NCBI RefSeq assembly: GCF_019049255.1
Contig: NZ_JAGMUJ010000059.1
Coordinates: forward strand, 83,446-147,445
Direction: 5' to 3'
Origin: Streptomyces sp. AC558_RSS880
GTDB taxonomy: Bacteria; Actinomycetota; Actinomycetes; Streptomycetales; Streptomycetaceae
DNA: 64,000 bases
Made by a program: the position numbers and the translations under genes. Shown here piece after piece: positions 17,982 through 26,800 of the stretch (position 1 is the first letter of the stretch; each line of letters opens with the position of its first letter). The notes under the pieces are model-generated. The model worked only from the letters and a program-made list of their open reading frames with translations. It searched no databases and was not told the DNA's origin.

Positions 17982-18947
17982 CTACGCGACCCTGACCACG
18001 TACTTGCCCTGGACCCCGCCCGCCTCCAGCGCCCGGTGTGCCGCCGCGGTCTCCTCCAGGGGGAAGACCGTGTCCACCGCGGGGCTCAGCTTGCCCTCGA
18101 CCACGTGGCGGGCGAGGTCGTCGAAGTCCGCCCGCGTGGGGTTGCCGCTGAAGAAGCGCACCCGGCCACGCCCGTGGACCGCGCTGGCCGCGAGGTAGCC
18201 GAGCGACGCAGCGGGTCGTTTCAGGTCGAAGGCGATGGTGACCATACGCCCGCCGGGATTCAGCAGGCGGCGCAAGGCCCGCAGGTCGGTGCCCACGGTG
18301 TCCAGGACCACGTCGAAGCGGCCCAGTTCCGCCAACCGGACGCCCCGGTGGTCGACGGCCCGGTGCGCGCCTAGCCCGCGCACGAAGTCGAGGTTGGCCG
18401 CACGGGCGAGGGCCGTGACCTCAGCGCCGTACGCGCGTCCGAGCTGGACGGCGGCGTTGCCGACGCCGCCCGCCGCGCCCCGGACGAGGAGTCGTTCGCC
18501 GGGGCTCAGCCCGGCCTTGTCCCGCAGGGCGGTGACGGCCGTGGTGGCCACCGGCAGCGCGGCGGCGGCCACCAGGTCAAGCCCGTCGGGGACCAGGCCG
18601 ATCCGCTCGGCGGGCACGGTCACGTACTCGGCGGCGCTGCCGAACCCGGAGGTGCGGCCCAGGACCCCCCACACGCGGTCGCCGGCCGCGAGCCGTGTGA
18701 CGCCGGCACCCGGTGCGGCGACCTCGCCGGTGAAGTCCAGGCCGACGCGCTGGGGGAACCTCCGGCCGGTCACGAGGCGGAGACGGCCGGCCCGGGCCGC
18801 CAGTTCGCCGCCGTTGACGCTGAACGCGCGCACCTTCACCAGCACCTCGCCGGCGGCCGGCTCGGGGCGTGGCACGCGGCCCAGGTACAGCACGTCGGGG
18901 CCGCCGTAGCGGTCATGGAGCACGGCTTTCATCATGCGGTCGTTCAT
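17982..18947 (-). CDS. MDR-family NADPH:quinone oxidoreductase-like alcohol dehydrogenase
   Basis: A 321-aa medium-chain reductase. The start at 18947 follows AGGCAGG. The N-terminal GroES-like domain has VKVRAFSVNGGEL, and the Rossmann part has the nucleotide-binding stretch LLVRGAAGGVGNAAVQLGRA near residue 150. The cysteine and histidine ligands of the catalytic zinc are absent, so it belongs with the zinc-free quinone oxidoreductases. It ends GGVQGKYVVRVA, typical of the family. It is divergent from a TetR gene with a palindromic operator in the 101-bp gap, so it is probably repressed by that regulator and induced by its substrate or another small molecule. Confidence 0.9.
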   Translation of the reverse strand: MNDRMMKAVLHDRYGGPDVLYLGRVPRPEPAAGEVLVKVRAFSVNGGELAARAGRLRLVTGRRFPQRVGLDFTGEVAAPGAGVTRLAAGDRVWGVLGRTSGFGSAAEYVTVPAERIGLVPDGLDLVAAAALPVATTAVTALRDKAGLSPGERLLVRGAAGGVGNAAVQLGRAYGAEVTALARAANLDFVRGLGAHRAVDHRGVRLAELGRFDVVLDTVGTDLRALRRLLNPGGRMVTIAFDLKRPAASLGYLAASAVHGRGRVRFFSGNPTRADFDDLARHVVEGKLSPAVDTVFPLEETAAAHRALEAGGVQGKYVVRVA

Positions 18948-19002
18948 CGTCCTGCCTTTGCCATCGGTCGTCGTACGGGGAATCGGCACCGACGGTAGGC
19001 TC

Positions 19003-19028
19003 CCAAGTGGACGCGATCGTCCGTTTGG
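19003..19028. promoter_or_regulatory. Probable TetR operator between the oxidoreductase and tetR genes
   Basis: A 26-bp imperfect palindrome: half-site CCAAGTGGACG, a 4-base centre, and CGTCCGTTTGG. Nine of eleven positions pair. It lies 20 bp before the tetR start and 55 bp upstream of the divergent oxidoreductase start, a normal place for autoregulation and control of the neighbour. Confidence 0.7.
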
Positions 19029-19048
19029 AGCCGAAGCGAGAGGCAGTG

Positions 19049-19729
19049 ATGGTGGAATCCTCTCGGATCGCCGCCCGGGACGGGCTGCGGGCCGACGCCC
19101 GGCGCAACCGGGAGCGCGTCCTCGCGGCCGCCCGTGCGGTCTTCGCGGAGCACGGGATCGACGCCCCGATGGCGACCGTGGCACGTCGGGCCGGAGTCGG
19201 CGTGGCGACGCTGTACCGGCACTTCCCGACCCGGGACGCCTTGGTGCGGGGCGCGTTCGCGCAGCAGATGGAGACCTGTGTGCGGGCGCTCACCGAGGCT
19301 CTGGCCGCCCCCGACCCGTGGCAGGGCTTCCAGCAACTGGTCGAGACGGTCTGCGCTCTGCAACGGGAGGAACGCGGGTTCCCGGCCGCGTTCGTCGCGG
19401 CCTTCCCGGAAAGCACGTCGCAGCACGCGGGGTCCCGGCGACGAGTCGAACGGGACTTCACGGCCCTGGTGCGCAGGGCTCAGGCGTCGGGCGCGCTGCG
19501 GGCCGACTTCCACCCTTCCGACCTCGCCGTGGTCCTGTTGGCACACTGCGCCCTGGTGACCGCCCTGCCGGATGACGGCGCGGCGTCCCGGCGCCTGGTG
19601 GCCTACCTGCTCCAGTCGTTCCGCGCCGACACGGCCAACGGGCCGCTGCCTCCACCGAGTGCGCTGACGCTGCGCAGTCTCCCGATCGCCGCCGGCGGCT
19701 CCCAGCGGCAGCGGGTCCCCCGAGCCTGA
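19049..19729 (+). CDS. TetR-family regulator
   Basis: A 226-aa regulator starting at an ATG behind GAGAGG. The N-terminal helix-turn-helix is clear: RERVLAAARAVFAEHGIDA, then MATVARRAGVGVATLYRHF (about residues 18-62). The C-terminal ligand-binding domain has QQMETCVRALTEAL and the pattern FHPSDLAVVLLAHCALV seen in regulators next to oxidoreductases. It is divergent from the oxidoreductase gene and a 26-bp palindrome in between is the likely binding site. The ligand is unknown. Confidence 0.92.
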   Translation: MVESSRIAARDGLRADARRNRERVLAAARAVFAEHGIDAPMATVARRAGVGVATLYRHFPTRDALVRGAFAQQMETCVRALTEALAAPDPWQGFQQLVETVCALQREERGFPAAFVAAFPESTSQHAGSRRRVERDFTALVRRAQASGALRADFHPSDLAVVLLAHCALVTALPDDGAASRRLVAYLLQSFRADTANGPLPPPSALTLRSLPIAAGGSQRQRVPRA

Positions 19730-19810
19730 CCTGACCCGGTACGAAGCGCAACGGGACTGATCGGTCCGGCGGCGGCCGCCACCGCCCACCGCCCACCACC
19801 CGGTCGAGGG

Positions 19811-20281
19811 TCACAGCGGGCCCAGCGCCTCTCCCGGTACGGCTGCCGGCTCGAGGCTTTCGAGCACGGTGAGCAGTTGCCGCTCCTCGTAGCGGAAGTG
19901 GTTCTCCATGACCGCGGCAATGCCTTCGAGATGCTGGTCGAGTTCCTCGGGCGGTGCGGCCCGGTCGACAGCGTCGCGCAGGCTGCCCAGCAGGTGGGCG
20001 ATCATCGAGTGATCCTGCTCGAGCGAGCGCAGCACCGGGCGCAGCTCCGGGTGTGCGGCTGCGACGGCCGGGAACAGGGTGCGGTCTTCGCCCCGGTGAT
20101 GGCCGTCGAGAGCCGCGCAGAAGCCGTGGCAGTACAGCAGCAGTTCACGGGTGGCCGCCTCACCGGGGGTGCCGTCGGCAAGGGACGCGCGGGTCACGGA
20201 CAGCGCTTCTCGCAGTCGGCCGTGCACCCGGCGGAGTTCTTGGCTCCAGGCGACGAGCCTGGTCGTCTCGCGCTCAGTCAC
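19811..20281 (-). CDS. Hemerythrin HHE-domain protein
   Basis: A 156-aa protein from the GTG at 20281; the longer open frame to 20380 adds a basic stretch without ribosome binding site. The metal ligands of a hemerythrin-like four-helix bundle are visible: His in RRVHGRLREAL, His-His and Glu in DGHHRGEDRTLFPAV, His in EQDHSMIAHLL, and His and Glu in MENHFRYEERQLL. Such cytoplasmic proteins bind a di-iron centre and act in oxygen, nitric oxide or iron handling. It converges on the TetR gene at 19.05 kb and has no clear operon. Confidence 0.88.
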   Translation of the reverse strand: MTERETTRLVAWSQELRRVHGRLREALSVTRASLADGTPGEAATRELLLYCHGFCAALDGHHRGEDRTLFPAVAAAHPELRPVLRSLEQDHSMIAHLLGSLRDAVDRAAPPEELDQHLEGIAAVMENHFRYEERQLLTVLESLEPAAVPGEALGPL

Positions 20282-20635
20282 GCGAGAGCGAAGGGTGCGA
20301 CGAGTGCATCGTCGGCCTCCTTCGATCCGGCGCCTCCATGCCTGACACGGTCTGCCACGAGCACGCGACGCTTCCCGCACACTACCCTGCCCGCTGCCGC
20401 CGGCACCACCGCTGTCCCCACGCCGAGCGTGGCCCGCCCCGCACAGCCGGTCGTTTCGGAATGAGGTCCGCAGGCGGCGGAGACATGCGAGGCCGCGGGC
20501 CGGCGTGGCGCAGTTCGGTCAGCAGGGCGGCGCGGACCACGAACGGGTGCTCGGCCACCCGCGCCCGGAGCCCTCCCGTCCCCCCGCACCCGCGGGGATG
20601 ACCCGGAGGTTCGTCGACACTCCCGAGCCGGTCGG
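20282..20635. other. Intergenic region without a recognisable gene
   Basis: About 350 bp between the hemerythrin start and the stop of the next TetR gene. I see no domain, repeat or strong hairpin in it. Confidence 0.5.
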
Positions 20636-21295
20636 CTAGCTCGGGCGGGTCGCCGCCTCGATGTGGGCGAGCTGGGCGGCGAGGATCTCCTCGAACGCGG
20701 CACGGCGATCCGCCCCGAGGGGACGGACGTCGCGGGCGAAGTGGGCCAGGGCCGGGAAGCGTTCGGGATCGGCGCCCAGAACCGCGACGCGGAACAGCTC
20801 CATGGCCTGTTCGTACTCTCCGGGGGAGACAGTGCTGACCCCGGCCTCGGAGGCGATCAGCGCGGCGATGAGGACCGCCAACCGGTGGTAGCGCACCGGG
20901 ATCTCCTCGTCGGGCAGTCCCGACGCGCGCAGGGCCAGCAGCACCTCTTCCATGACCAGCCGGGAACCGGTGCCGGATGAGGCGTAGCGCCCCCAGACCG
21001 CGGCGAGCTGGGGCTGCCGGCCGAAGGCCTCTCTCAGGCGCAGGGCCAGGGCGGTGATGCGCTGCTTCCAGTCGCCCTCGGGGCGGTAGCCGTCCATCGC
21101 GGCCAGGAGGATCCGGTCGGCGACCGCGCGCAGCAGTTCGGTCTTGCTGCGGAAGTGCCGGTAGAGGCTGGAGGAATCCGTCCCGAGGGCCGCGGCCAGC
21201 TTGCGCACGCTGAACGAATCCGCGTCGCTCGTGCGCAGCAGCTCTGCCGCCGCGTCCAGGATCTCTTCGGTCGTCCAACGCCTTCGACCTGCCAT
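20636..21295 (-). CDS. TetR-family regulator of the divergent beta-lactamase-like gene
   Basis: A 219-aa regulator starting at an ATG behind GAGAGGAGC. The helix-turn-helix is residues 9-50 (TTEEILDAAAELL, then VRKLAAALGTDSSSLYRHF). The C-terminal domain contains GRQPQLAAVWGRYAS and resembles TetR_C-type ligand domains. It is divergent from the serine hydrolase gene across 171 bp that contain two perfect inverted repeats, so it likely controls both genes. Confidence 0.9.
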   Translation of the reverse strand: MAGRRRWTTEEILDAAAELLRTSDADSFSVRKLAAALGTDSSSLYRHFRSKTELLRAVADRILLAAMDGYRPEGDWKQRITALALRLREAFGRQPQLAAVWGRYASSGTGSRLVMEEVLLALRASGLPDEEIPVRYHRLAVLIAALIASEAGVSTVSPGEYEQAMELFRVAVLGADPERFPALAHFARDVRPLGADRRAAFEEILAAQLAHIEAATRPS

Positions 21296-21338
21296 CTCGC
21301 TCCTCTCACCGGATCTCAGCCTACCTGTGCACTTGGTG

Positions 21339-21357
21339 ATGCACGCACCGCGTGCAT
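21339..21357. promoter_or_regulatory. Palindromic operator 1 in the tetR/beta-lactamase-like gap
   Basis: Perfect inverted repeat with 8-bp arms (ATGCACGC and GCGTGCAT) around ACC. It lies 43 bp upstream of the TetR start and near the expected promoter of both divergent genes. Likely TetR operator. Confidence 0.75.
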
Positions 21358-21370
21358 AATGAGGACATGA

Positions 21371-21393
21371 GTATGCCGGGCGGGTCGGCATAC
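21371..21393. promoter_or_regulatory. Palindromic element 2 in the tetR/beta-lactamase-like gap
   Basis: Perfect 8-bp arms GTATGCCG and CGGCATAC around a 7-base spacer, 13 bp from operator 1. Its sequence differs from operator 1, so it may bind another regulator, or it may be a hairpin in the hydrolase leader. Confidence 0.55.
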
Positions 21394-21466
21394 CACTCGT
21401 GCCCGGTTGTCCGGGTCAGGCGAGCGATGCGGAGCTCACCCCGGGCAACACGAAAGGACGCATGAC

Positions 21467-22585
21467 GTGAAGAACCCACTGGATTCCGCGGCGCTGGACG
21501 CCGCCATCGAAAACGTCCACCGCGCCGGGATGCCGGGCCTGTTCGCCGAGGTGCGCGACGGCGACCGGGTCTGGCGCGGCGCCGCCGGGGTCGCCGATGT
21601 CGCCACCGGCCGCCCCGTCACCGCCGGCATGCGGCACCGCGTCGGCAGCGTCACCAAGACCTTCACCGCCGCCGCGGTGCTGCAGCAGGTCGAGAGCGGT
21701 CGGATCGGGCTCGACACACCGATCGGCCGCTACCTTCCGACGCTGGTTCCCGGAGAACGCGGTGACGCGATCACGGTCCGGATGCTGATCAACCACACCA
21801 GCGGCCTCGCCGAGTACCTCCCGTACGCCTACCCCTCCCTCAAGGCGTACCCCGTCCTCGCGGACACCGGACCCCAGAGCCTGGACGACCACCGGTTCAC
21901 GCGGTTCGACCCCACCGAGCTGATCGAGATGGGGGTCACCGCACCCGCCGTCGGCGCCCCGGGCGGCACTCCGGGCGTGTACTCGAACACCAACTACCTG
22001 CTCCTGGTCCAACTCCTGGAACGGGTGACCGGCACCACCGCCGAGCACTGCATCACCCGGAACGTCATCGAGCGCGCCGGGCTCCGGGACACCGAGCTGC
22101 CCACCGGACCGTACGTCGACGGGCCGCACTCGCAGCTCTACGAGGCGTGGTTCGGCATGATCGACCCACCGCGCGACTACAGCGTCTACGACATGTCCTG
22201 GGTGGGGCCGTCGGCCTCGCTGATATCGACCGTCTCGGACCTCAACCGCTTCTTCGGCATGCTGCTGGCCGGGGAGATCGTCAGCCCGTCGTCGCTGGCG
22301 CAGATGCGGCGCACCGTCCCGGTCGTCTCCCAAGAGGGAAAGACGATCGACTACGGCCTCGGGCTGCACCCGATGGAGGGTCCCGGTCAGGGCACCTTCT
22401 GGGGCCACGGCGGCACGGTCTGGGGCGGTGGAACGCTGGCCATGATCCGTGCCGACGGCAAACGGCAGATGGCGGTCGCGGTGAACCTGCAGCGGTGGAA
22501 CAGGCTCGACTCCTCCGGCAAGCCGCAGCCCCATCCCATCGACGACGCGCTCGCGGCTCTGTACCGCGTGGCGATGTACGGCTGA
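21467..22585 (+). CDS. Beta-lactamase-family serine hydrolase (class C / EstB-like)
   Basis: A 372-aa enzyme from the GTG at 21467, behind AAAGGACG. The serine active-site motifs are SVTK (Ser61, Lys64), YSN (172-174) and HGG (314-316), which fits penicillin-binding-protein-like esterases, D-aminopeptidases and class C-type hydrolases. No signal peptide is seen, so it is probably cytoplasmic, which argues against a role as a secreted beta-lactamase. It is divergent from a TetR gene and likely induced by a ligand of that repressor. Confidence 0.9.
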   Translation: MKNPLDSAALDAAIENVHRAGMPGLFAEVRDGDRVWRGAAGVADVATGRPVTAGMRHRVGSVTKTFTAAAVLQQVESGRIGLDTPIGRYLPTLVPGERGDAITVRMLINHTSGLAEYLPYAYPSLKAYPVLADTGPQSLDDHRFTRFDPTELIEMGVTAPAVGAPGGTPGVYSNTNYLLLVQLLERVTGTTAEHCITRNVIERAGLRDTELPTGPYVDGPHSQLYEAWFGMIDPPRDYSVYDMSWVGPSASLISTVSDLNRFFGMLLAGEIVSPSSLAQMRRTVPVVSQEGKTIDYGLGLHPMEGPGQGTFWGHGGTVWGGGTLAMIRADGKRQMAVAVNLQRWNRLDSSGKPQPHPIDDALAALYRVAMYG

Positions 22586-22795
22586 CCGGACCGCCTGCCG
22601 AACCCGCCGGCTGCTCTCGTTCCTCCTCCGGCCGGCAGGCGCCGCGCGGCCTCCGACGGCTCGATCTCCTGCTCGGACAGCCCGGCCGCCTGCCTCCGCA
22701 CCGACTCCCGGCGCCGACGTCCCGCAACCGTCGCCGACACCCGCCCCCGTCCGCACACCTCACGCACCCCGGACGCGGCCACCGCTCCAGGCCTT
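22586..22795. other. Intergenic region without a recognisable gene
   Basis: About 200 bp after the hydrolase gene, rich in C and G. No open frame with support and no clear terminator were found. Confidence 0.45.
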
Positions 22796-22915
22796 TCAGC
22801 GGCTTCGCCGAAGTCCGTCCCGACGAGCCGACGTCAGCAATGCCGTCTCCACACCGTCGCGGCTGGTCAGGGTGTCGGGATGGTCGGGGCCCAAGACACG
22901 GGTGCGGGTGCGGGT
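22796..22915 (-). pseudogene. 3' remnant of a TPR protein gene, copy 1
   Basis: Reading the minus strand gives VLGPDHPDTLTSRDG, the kinesin light chain-type TPR signature, then ETALLTSARRDGLRRSR and a stop at 22796-22798. The 22778-22905 stretch matches 43863-43991 at about 90%. No start or earlier repeats remain here. Confidence 0.7.
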
Positions 22916-23136
22916 GAGCCGGAACCGCACGTGGCGCTTCCTGCGGCGGATCGTGGAGGCGGACCGCCTGTGAAGGCCGCTGTGGGCCGGGGGTGAGGGG
23001 CGTGCTGTCGGGGGCCGGTGCCCACACGCCGGCCGTCCCCGTGCTCGCCGGCGCGGTCACCCGCGCCACGTACAGCGCACTCCCGTACAGGCATCGCTGC
23101 TGGTGGCGCGCCCGGCACGGCCGCCACGCTGACGGC

Positions 23137-23640
23137 ATGCACAGCCCATCCTCCCAGCAGCACCGGCTCTCCCCCGGTCCCACGCCTCCCACCGAGTTCG
23201 CCATGGCCTTCACCTCGACCCCGCGAGGGGCCCGCCTGGCCCGGCTGTTCGTCGCGCACTGCCTGAACTCCTGGGGCCACTCCTACACCAGCGACGTCAA
23301 CGAGACGCTGACCCTGATCACCGCCGAGCTGTGCGCCAACGCCGTCCGGCACGGACGCGTCCCCGGCCGGGACTTCCACGTCCGGCTGACCGCCGAGGCG
23401 GACGGCGCACGGCTGCGCGTGGAGATCTCCGACACCCGCGCCGAACGCCGGCCCACCGCCCCCACGGCCCCCGACGCCGAGTCCGAGTCCGGCCGCGGCC
23501 TCCTCCTCGTCACCGCCCTCGCCGACGACTGGGGCGTCATCGACCGACGCGGCGGCCCCGGCAAGACGGTGTGGGCGGTGGTGGGCACCGCGCCGGACAG
23601 CCGGTCCGGCGCCCTCCGCCAGGAAGCCTCCGGACCGTGA
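23137..23640 (+). CDS. RsbW-like ATP-binding protein (HATPase_c_2)
   Basis: A 167-aa protein with the GHKL ATPase motifs of anti-sigma factor serine kinases: N-box ELCANAVRHG, VEISDTR, and the glycine-rich GRGLLLVTALADDWGV. Streptomyces genomes carry dozens of these, and most have no known partner. The ATG at 23137 gives the usual N-terminus; its upstream DNA and first codons resemble the fragment at 12.9-13.07 kb. No anti-anti-sigma or sigma gene is adjacent, so the regulatory target is not evident. Phosphorylation or sequestration of a partner is family knowledge only. Confidence 0.85.
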   Translation: MHSPSSQQHRLSPGPTPPTEFAMAFTSTPRGARLARLFVAHCLNSWGHSYTSDVNETLTLITAELCANAVRHGRVPGRDFHVRLTAEADGARLRVEISDTRAERRPTAPTAPDAESESGRGLLLVTALADDWGVIDRRGGPGKTVWAVVGTAPDSRSGALRQEASGP

Positions 23641-23849
23641 TCACCGACCCGGCAGGGTGCGTCCCGTGCCCGACGGGCCGGACCCGACGAACGGCCACGG
23701 GCGATCGGGCGCGCGGGTGCCGCCCGTGGTCTCCCGCCGGCGACCGGGAACCGATCCCCGCCGGACGGAGGCCCGGCCTCGGCTCCTGCGGGTGTTCCCG
23801 TTCACCGCGTCCGGACACCTCCACGGACGGACGCCCTGATCGAGCCCTT

Positions 23850-26800
23850 CTAGGGACCGGCATGCACCTGGCAGGCCCACAGGCTCGGGGTCTGCGGATA
23901 CGTGCCGCGCAGGGTGCGTACGGCCCGGTGCAGGGCCTCGGCCGTGCGGGCGACGTCGAGTGTGCCGTCCCCCGTGTTCAGTTCCTCGTACACGCTGAGC
24001 GCGACCTCGGCCCCGATCACGTCGTCGACGTGCCACAGCGAGCCAACCACATGGGGGAAGCCCGCCATCTGGAAGGCGCTGACGATGTGGACGGCCTCGT
24101 CGGCGAGTTCGGGGCTGGTGTGCAGGGTGGCGCAGGCGGAGAGGTAGGCGAGCCTGACCGACGGCAGCCGGAGCCGGGCCAGATCGCGGACGGTCAGCGG
24201 GCGTTCGGTGTGGTCGTGCAGGACGAGCCGGCTGCCGGACGGGCGCTCCAGGTCGCCCAGGGCGTGGCAGGCGAAATGCGCGTAGGCGTGGCGGTGCAGG
24301 GCGGAGACCACCGCGGAGTGCGTGGCGGAGGTGTCCGCCAGCAGCGCGGCACCGGGGAGCAGTCGGGCCAGGTGCTCGGCTTCGCGGCGGGCGCCCGGGA
24401 GCGGGGCCTGGCCGGTGGCCTCCGCGACACTGACGACCAGGGTGCCGGTACCCGTCGGGCGTGCCACGCGCCGGCGGGCGTGGTGCAGGGCCCGCAGCGT
24501 CGGCGTGTAGGAAGAGACCACCTTGTCCAGGGCGCCGGGAGTGCCGTCGGCGGGGGCCGCCGCGTGCAGGGGCAGCGTGCCCAGCAGGCCGCCGGGCGAC
24601 CACCACACGCGGGTGGCCCCGGGGAGACGGTCGAGGACGGGGCCGGTGACCGTCCGCCACAGCCAGGCGAGGGTTTCCCGTATGTCCTGCTGGGCGCGCT
24701 GGGACTGTTTGCGTGAGGTTCCGGGCGTCTCGATGCGGACCAACGCGTCCTCGAAGGTCCGTCGGCGCTTGGCTGTCGTCTCCGGGTCGAGCCCCGGGAG
24801 CGGTACGGCCTCGATGGCGTGTTCGGTGACGACCAGGGCGTCGCTGCCGTACGGGGAGACGTTGACCAGGACCACCGGGCCCGCCGCGGCCGTCGCGCGC
24901 AGCTCGCGTTCGTCCCAGTCCCGTACCGGACGCAGCAGGCCCAGTTCGGGGTGTTCGGCGCGGATCCGGCCGGTGAGGTCCCGCCACTCCGCGGCCAGCC
25001 GCTGGCGCTGATCGGCCCGGGATTCCCGGCCGGGCGATCCCTCCTCCGGTAACTCTTCGCCGGCGGTGGCCGTGTCGAGGGCGTCCCGGAGTTCCTCGAA
25101 GCGGGCGGCGAGGTCTGGGGCGGTCTCCCGGAGCCGGGTGAGATCGCTGTCGGTGTCGAAGGCGTGGGAGAGGATCACGCCCCTGGCGTGTTCGAGCAGT
25201 CCGACCGCGAGCCCGGGGCGGCCGCAGCGCACCGCGCAGGCAGCGGCGGCGGCGCCCAGACCGACGGTACGGCTCAGCAGGAACTCCTGGTCGTCGCGGA
25301 CGAGCTGACGGGGAGCCACGGAGTGCAGCAGATCGACCGCCACCACGTAGCCGTCCAGGGCGCGGTCCCAGTCACCCAGCTCCGCCCGGACCTCGCCCCA
25401 GGCCTGTGCCGCGTGCAGCCGCTCGGAGGGCGCGCACTGCTGTTGCAGGGCCGCCTCCCTGAGGACATCGGCGGCCTCGGCCAGATCGGCCCGGCGGCGG
25501 CGCCGGTCCAGTGCCAGGTCGTACAGGGCGGCGCCGAGGGCGCTCAGACGGGACGCGCGCTTGGGGTGGCCGGGCGGAGTGGCCTCGACCGCCCGGCGGT
25601 TCAGCGCGACCACCTCGCGCCGGGCAGCCGACGTCAGCAGGGTGCGCGGGCTTGCCTTCCGTGCGGCCGCGGCCACCACCAGGGCGCCCGGCAGGTCGGG
25701 CGAGTTCGCGGGCAGTGCCGCGATCACGGTGTCGACCAGCTCCCGCGCCTCACGGGCCGCGCCGGTCCACGGCGTCCGCTCGTGGAGGGTCAGCAGGGCG
25801 ATGGCGAGGCGGAACCGCCGACGGTGTACCTGGGGGTCGCCGTCCGGGGTCAGTGCCAGGGCCTGCCTGAAGAGCTCCACGGCCTCCGTGAGTTGGGCGA
25901 CGGGGTCGGCGGCTCGCTCGTGTCCCGTGAACAGGCTGCTCCCCATCGAGCTCAGCAACGCGGCATGATGGGCCTGGCCCAGGCCGGGCAGCGTGAAGGC
26001 CCGGCGGCGGCACTCCCGGGCCTCCCGAAGGTCCTCGCCGTCCTCGGTCAGGCGGTGACGCAGACTCAACGCCGCACTGAGGTTGAGCAGCCGCAGCCCG
26101 AGCACTCCGTGTCCTTCGGGGGTGAGTGCGACCGCCTCCCGATGGGCCTCCACTGCCGCGTTCAGCTCCTCCACCCCTCCCGAGCGTTCGTGGCAGGCCA
26201 CCAGCACCAGGCCGAGGTAGTTGAGTGTCGCGGGACGGTCCGGGTGGGCCGGCGGCAGGGACGCCACGTTCTCCCGGATGCGGCGCAGCGCCTCGTCCAG
26301 GTCCGCCCCGTTCCTCGCCGGATCGCGTGTGTAGCGGGTGTACAGGGCCAACGCCGGAGCCAGGAAGGCCGGCTGCGGGGCACCCGTCGTACCCGCGGAC
26401 GCGGTGGTGCGGCCGGTGAGGTCCAGCGCCGCCTCCAGATCGTCCTGGGCTCCGGTCCTGACGGAGCGGAAGCGCAGCACGCTGCCGAGTGCGTCGTGCA
26501 GGGCCGCTTTCTCCCCCGGACGCCGCGCCATCCGGAGCGCCTCGTCCAGCACCTGGGCCGCCTCGTCCAGGTCCTCCACCCGGCCGGTGTGCTGCGACCT
26601 CAGGGCGAGCGCCATGCCCAGATCGTGGCCCGCCGCCGCGGGCCCCAGCGGGTGGACGGGGAATCCCCGGCGGCACAGGTCCACCACTTCGTCGCACTGC
26701 TCCGCCGTCGCCCCCTCCGCCTCCCGCAACATCAGCAGAGCGCGCCCCAGCGCGCCGAGTCCGTGGACCAGGTGCGGGTGCCCCGGCGGGAGCTGTGCCA

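Noticed and set aside
22936..22974. Short plus-strand sequence reading RTWRFLRRIVEADRL
   Set aside because: Looks like the end of some gene, but it is too short to assign and no terminal repeats are nearby.
23641..24716. Plus-strand frame across the CHAT gene end and the ATP-binding gene
   Set aside because: Overlaps the CHAT catalytic region on the other strand and has no domain of its own.
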